Source: Palsa-504 sp963795795
Lineage (GTDB): Bacteria > Actinomycetota > Actinomycetes > Streptosporangiales > Streptosporangiaceae
Direction: 5' to 3'
Assembly (NCBI GenBank): GCA_963795795.1
Contig: CAWCJS010000016.1
Location: 186,001-250,000 of the forward strand
DNA: 64,000 nucleotides
Position 1 is the first letter of the stretch. Each line of letters opens with the position of its first letter. The notes below the pieces were generated by a model. That model saw only the letters and a program-made list of their open reading frames with translations. It was not told the origin of the DNA and made no database searches. A program made the translations under genes and the position numbers. Positions 61,056-64,000 of this stretch are shown piece by piece.

Positions 61056-61477
61056 AGCTGGTAGACGTCGGCGTCTGGCTGGCCGCGGTCTGGGGACGGC
61101 ACGTCCACCACCCGATCGCGGCGGACTGGTTCGGCAGGGAGGCGGATGACATCGTCTTCTGCCGGGTCACGCAGATGGGGCTGCTCCGGCTGCTGTCCAA
61201 CCCCGCGATCATGGGCGCTGATGCCATCGACCGCAGCGAGGCATGGCGAGTCTACGATCAGCTCTGGGCTGACGAGCGCGTTCTCTGGGCAGATGAGCCA
61301 ACGGAACTGGATGCGGTCTGGCGCGCGATCTCCGCGCGTGATGACAAGAGCTGCAAGCTGTGGACCGATGACTACCTGGCCGCCTTTGCCCAGGCCAGCG
61401 ACGCCACACTGACCACCCTCGACCGCAAGATGCCCGCCCGCTACCCCTCTGTCCAGGTCGACCTGCTGCTTTCTTGA
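61052..61477 (+). CDS. vapC: PIN domain ribonuclease toxin (VapC-like)
   Basis: 141 residues. KLVDVGVWLAAVWGRHVHHP has the first catalytic Asp, FCRVTQMGLLRLLSNPAIMG the conserved Glu/Thr-equivalent helix, and CKLWTDDYLAAFAQASDATL the later acidic pair. VapC toxins cut tRNA or rRNA. All four frames of this pair are intact, unlike the neighbouring PIN and Fic genes. Confidence 0.9.
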   Translation: MKLVDVGVWLAAVWGRHVHHPIAADWFGREADDIVFCRVTQMGLLRLLSNPAIMGADAIDRSEAWRVYDQLWADERVLWADEPTELDAVWRAISARDDKSCKLWTDDYLAAFAQASDATLTTLDRKMPARYPSVQVDLLLS

Positions 61478-61594
61478 CCCTGTCCGGCGCTCCATGGAGG
61501 GCTGGCCCCAGCTGTCCCGGTACCGTGAGGGTTGGCCGATCGGCATGGCGGGCACGTCGACAATCGCCCGTCGTGGCTGGGAAACGAGGCGCTG

Positions 61595-62125
61595 ATGGCA
61601 GGGCACGACTTCAATACCCTGATGGCGGCGCTGGACAGCCCGCTGATCGTCGTTACCACGGCCGATGAGCGGGAGCGAGCGGGTTGCCTGGTCGAGTTCC
61701 ACGCCCAGTCCAGCATCGACCCGCAGCGGTACTGCGTGTGGCTGTCCAAGGCCAACTACACGTACCGGGTGGCGCTGCACTCAAGTCACCTGGTCATTCA
61801 CTTCCTGACCGCGGACGATCTGCCGCTCGCCGAGCTGTTCGGCACCCAGACCGGGGATACCGTCGACAAGTTCGCCGGCCTTGAGGTGGATTCCGGGCCC
61901 GGCGGCGCGCCGGTGCTCCGGCAGTGCCCCAACTGGCTGGCGGTACGCCGCATCGCGCTGCTCGACGAGGGCGGCGACCACGTCTGCCTGACCACCGAGC
62001 CGGTCGCCGCGCAGACGGCCGGGCCGTTCCGGCCGCTGCGGGGATCCCAGGCCAGCCACCTGAGGGCGGGTCACGGTGCCCGGGAACGGCCCGAGCCGCC
62101 CACGGAACGAGCCGCACCAGCCTGA
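61595..62125 (+). CDS. Flavin reductase-like domain protein
   Basis: 176 residues from ATG 61595. The split-barrel flavin reductase family is recognised by NTLMAALDSPLIVVTTADER with GCLVEFHAQSSIDPQRYCVW, and SSHLVIHFLTADDLPLAELF near residue 80. The last 30 residues are low-complexity. Family members bind FMN and reduce it with NAD(P)H or act as F420-free oxidoreductase partners. It lies alone between VapC and the convergent HIT gene. Confidence 0.85.
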   Translation: MAGHDFNTLMAALDSPLIVVTTADERERAGCLVEFHAQSSIDPQRYCVWLSKANYTYRVALHSSHLVIHFLTADDLPLAELFGTQTGDTVDKFAGLEVDSGPGGAPVLRQCPNWLAVRRIALLDEGGDHVCLTTEPVAAQTAGPFRPLRGSQASHLRAGHGARERPEPPTERAAPA

Positions 62126-62151
62126 CCACCGACGAGCTGCGGGCCCCTGGA

Positions 62152-62601
62152 TCACCTAGCCGCCGGAAGTCCCCGCCCGCTCCCGGGCGCCCACGGATCG
62201 GGCCGCTTGTTCTCCGGGACGTTGATCGCCGAGCGCAGCCAGCGGTCAGCCAGCGGTTCGTCGTCGAATCGCGGAATGACGTGCATGTGGGGATGCAGGA
62301 CGCCGCCCTGGTTCCAGCCCAGCAGATAGCCGTCTGGGGCCAGCAGATCGTGCAGCGCCATCCTGGCCCGAAGCAACAGATCCTGAGTGTCGGCCCACTC
62401 CGCGGGGGTCAGCTCGAAAACCGAAGTCCGGTGGGCGATGGGCACGATGGCCCCGGAGCCGGGCAAGATGCCCTCCGCCAGTCCGGCTCCGGCCCGGATG
62501 CCCGGGTCCCTGGTCGATGCGAATATGCAATGGGGAGTCTGGATGAAGATCTCCGCTTCTCTCATCCAGCTTTGATCACAGAACACGCAGCCTTCGCCCA
62601 T
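62152..62601 (-). CDS. HIT family protein
   Basis: 149 residues. The histidine triad is HPHMHVIPRF near residue 104. CVFCDQSWMREAEIF at the start carries a CxxC. It belongs to the nucleotide phosphohydrolase/transferase superfamily (Hint/Fhit-like), which typically hydrolyses AMP-lysine, AMP-NH2 or dinucleoside polyphosphates. ATG 62601, divergent from the dihydrofolate reductase-like gene. Confidence 0.92.
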   Translation of the reverse strand: MGEGCVFCDQSWMREAEIFIQTPHCIFASTRDPGIRAGAGLAEGILPGSGAIVPIAHRTSVFELTPAEWADTQDLLLRARMALHDLLAPDGYLLGWNQGGVLHPHMHVIPRFDDEPLADRWLRSAINVPENKRPDPWAPGSGRGLPAAR

Positions 62602-62640
62602 GGTGGTACCTCCACCTGAACGCTAGCCAGAGGACTTCGG

Positions 62641-63204
62641 ATGCGCAGTGTGACCTATTCGATGGGTGTCTCACTTGACGGTTACATCGTCGGGCCGGAT
62701 GGCGGTTTCGGCTGGGCGGCGCCCGACGAGGAGGTCTTCCGCTTCGTCACCGACGAGATACGGCAGGTCGGCGTCCACCTGCTGGGACGACGGCTGTACG
62801 AAACGATGCTGTACTGGGAGACCGCCGACCAGGATCCATCGCTCGACGACGCAATGCTCGAGTGGGCCGCGATCTGGAAGCGGCTCCCCAAGGTGGTGTT
62901 CTCCACCACGCTGCCGGCGGTGCAGGGCCATGCCCGCCTGGCCTCCGGCGGCCTGGCAGGGGAGATCGAGCGGTTGCGAGCCGAGCCGGCGCAGGGCGAC
63001 ATCGCGATCGGCGGCGCGGCTCTGGCCGCCGAGGCGGCCGCGCTGGGCCTGATCGATGAGTACCGGGCCAGGGTCTACCCGGTGCTGGTAGGCGGTGGCA
63101 TTCCGTTCTTTCCCCAGCGCGAGCGCCGGGTCGATCTCGAACTCGTCGAGACCCGCACCTTCAGCTCGACAGTCGTCTACCTCCGCTACCGCGTGGCGCG
63201 CTAG
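62641..63204 (+). CDS. Dihydrofolate reductase family protein (RibD C-terminal-like)
   Basis: 187 residues. VTYSMGVSLDGYIVGPDGGF is the N-terminal hallmark of the DHFR-like/RibD_C family, LLGRRLYETMLYW the NADPH segment, and GDIAIGGAALAAEAAALGLI the late Rossmann-like strand and helix. These proteins are usually reductases of unknown substrate rather than true FolA. Fifteen bases separate it from the YbaK gene. Confidence 0.9.
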   Translation: MRSVTYSMGVSLDGYIVGPDGGFGWAAPDEEVFRFVTDEIRQVGVHLLGRRLYETMLYWETADQDPSLDDAMLEWAAIWKRLPKVVFSTTLPAVQGHARLASGGLAGEIERLRAEPAQGDIAIGGAALAAEAAALGLIDEYRARVYPVLVGGGIPFFPQRERRVDLELVETRTFSSTVVYLRYRVAR

Positions 63205-63219
63205 CCGCAATACTGAACC

Positions 63220-63690
63220 GTGCCCAACCCTGCACTGACGGCCATCGAGGCCACCGGTATTCCCCACCGCGTGATCCGGCACGGCCCGGTAAACAGCCTG
63301 GCCGAGGCGGCGCGGGCGCGCGGCGTGACGCCCGCCGATGTGATCAAGACCCTGGTGGTGCGCCGCGGAGAGGACGACTTCCTGTTCGTGCTCGTGCCCG
63401 GCGACCGCGCCATCTCGTGGCCGAAGCTGCGCGGGCTGCTGGGTGTCAGCCGGCTCTCCATGCCCGATGCCGAGGTGGCCAGGCAGGTGACCGGGTATGA
63501 ACGCGGCACGATCACGCCCCTCGGATCGGTCCGGCCGTGGCCGGTGATCGCGGATGAGCGCGTGCGCGGACGCGAGATCACCCTCGGCGGCGGGGAACAC
63601 GGTCTCGCCCTGGCGGTCGATGCCGACGAGGTCCTGCAAGCCCTTAACGCATCCGTGGCCGACATCTCCGACCCGGAAGCAGCCACCTAG
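63220..63690 (+). CDS. YbaK/EbsC family aminoacyl-tRNA deacylase
   Basis: 156 residues from GTG 63220. AARARGVTPADVIKTLVVRR and SWPKLRGLLGVSRLSMPDAE are YbaK landmarks, as is GYERGTITPLGS. YbaK proteins hydrolyse misacylated Cys-tRNA-Pro in trans. The closing DADEVLQALNASVADIS is also typical. Length normal. Confidence 0.92.
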   Translation: MPNPALTAIEATGIPHRVIRHGPVNSLAEAARARGVTPADVIKTLVVRRGEDDFLFVLVPGDRAISWPKLRGLLGVSRLSMPDAEVARQVTGYERGTITPLGSVRPWPVIADERVRGREITLGGGEHGLALAVDADEVLQALNASVADISDPEAAT

Positions 63691-63731
63691 TCCGCGGCGA
63701 TACCGGGGTGGCGGCGCAGGATAATGGCTGG

Positions 63732-64000
63732 GTGAACGAGCCGGACGTGCGGATCAGGGCCGTCAGCGACGGCGATCGCCCGATGCTCGCGTGGCTCGTG
63801 GCCGAGCTGTGGGGGTCGGAGGTCGTCGCGGTGCACGGCAATGCCCTGCGGCCGGCCGAGCTGCCCGGGTTCATCGCCGAGCGCTCCCGCCGGGTGGTCG
63901 GGCTCCTGACCTACCAGGCGGCCGGCGCTGTCCTCGAGATCGTCACGCTCAACGCCCTCCAGCGCCGCTCCGGCATCGGGACCATGCTCATCGACGCGGC
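63732..64000 (+). CDS. GNAT family N-acetyltransferase (partial, 3' end off window)
   Basis: Open from GTG 63732 to the window edge, 89 codons. DVRIRAVSDGDRPMLAWLVA is a typical GNAT start, LLTYQAAGAVLEIVTLNAL the central strand, and QRRSGIGTMLIDA the acetyl-CoA-binding motif A (R/Q-x-x-G-x-G/A). Substrate unknown. Confidence 0.88.
   Translation, partial: MNEPDVRIRAVSDGDRPMLAWLVAELWGSEVVAVHGNALRPAELPGFIAERSRRVVGLLTYQAAGAVLEIVTLNALQRRSGIGTMLIDA

Overview
The window is a gene-dense, high-GC stretch of an actinobacterial chromosome. The evidence is mycothiol synthesis (mshC), an HrdB-type sigma factor, a DUF574-type methyltransferase, DUF4192, the lexA/LysM pair, nrdR-nrdJ, a 10-methyl fatty acid (tmsA/tmsB-like) pair and frequent GTG/TTG starts. 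A Streptosporangiales-like lineage would fit, but nothing in the window proves the order. There is no rRNA; one tRNA (His) is present.

Layout. 1-9 kb: a truncated Uma2 nuclease gene, a small membrane protein, a 2-oxoacid:ferredoxin oxidoreductase operon (gamma, alpha, beta, then a flavin/Fe-S NAD(P)H oxidoreductase) and an ABC-2 exporter with two separate ATPases. 9-18 kb: two flavin/PPOX-fold proteins, a zinc alcohol dehydrogenase, a CBS-BON protein, a GNAT/acyl-CoA-ligase-like protein, an orphan cytochrome b and an Acg-type nitroreductase. The intergenic gaps here carry GGGAC-N4-GNCCC sites resembling DosR/DevR boxes, so I read this as a hypoxia/redox-stress island. 18-30 kb: aldo/keto reductase, a ribosomal-protection GTPase lacking domains III-IV, small stress proteins, a TetR regulator with a perfect palindrome, a repeat-bearing lipoprotein, tRNA-His, orn, a phosphotransferase and two membrane proteases. 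30-41 kb: IclR regulator and amidase, mshC, nudC running into a truncated sigma factor, a Rieske-thiamine-diphosphate enzyme broken by six +1 shifts, and the HrdB-type sigma factor. 41-47 kb: tmsA/tmsB-like pair facing a KS-AT protein whose KS has lost all three catalytic residues. 47-57 kb: leuS behind a leader peptide and terminator, lexA and its divergent LysM partner with SOS boxes, nrdR, and nrdJ with a 400-residue intein. 57-64 kb: an accessory zone of lower GC with XRE-ImmA protease, PIN-like and Fic genes (all frame-disrupted), an intact VapBC pair, a long poly-G tract, and small housekeeping-like enzymes.

Two cross-cutting signals deserve attention. Single-base frame breaks are concentrated in a few genes (35.8-37.0 kb and 56.7-60.1 kb), and two loci (the TetM-like gene and the nudC/sigma junction) look like clean internal deletions; these may be decay or assembly error. 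A 27-base repeat recurs at or near the 3' ends of four genes.
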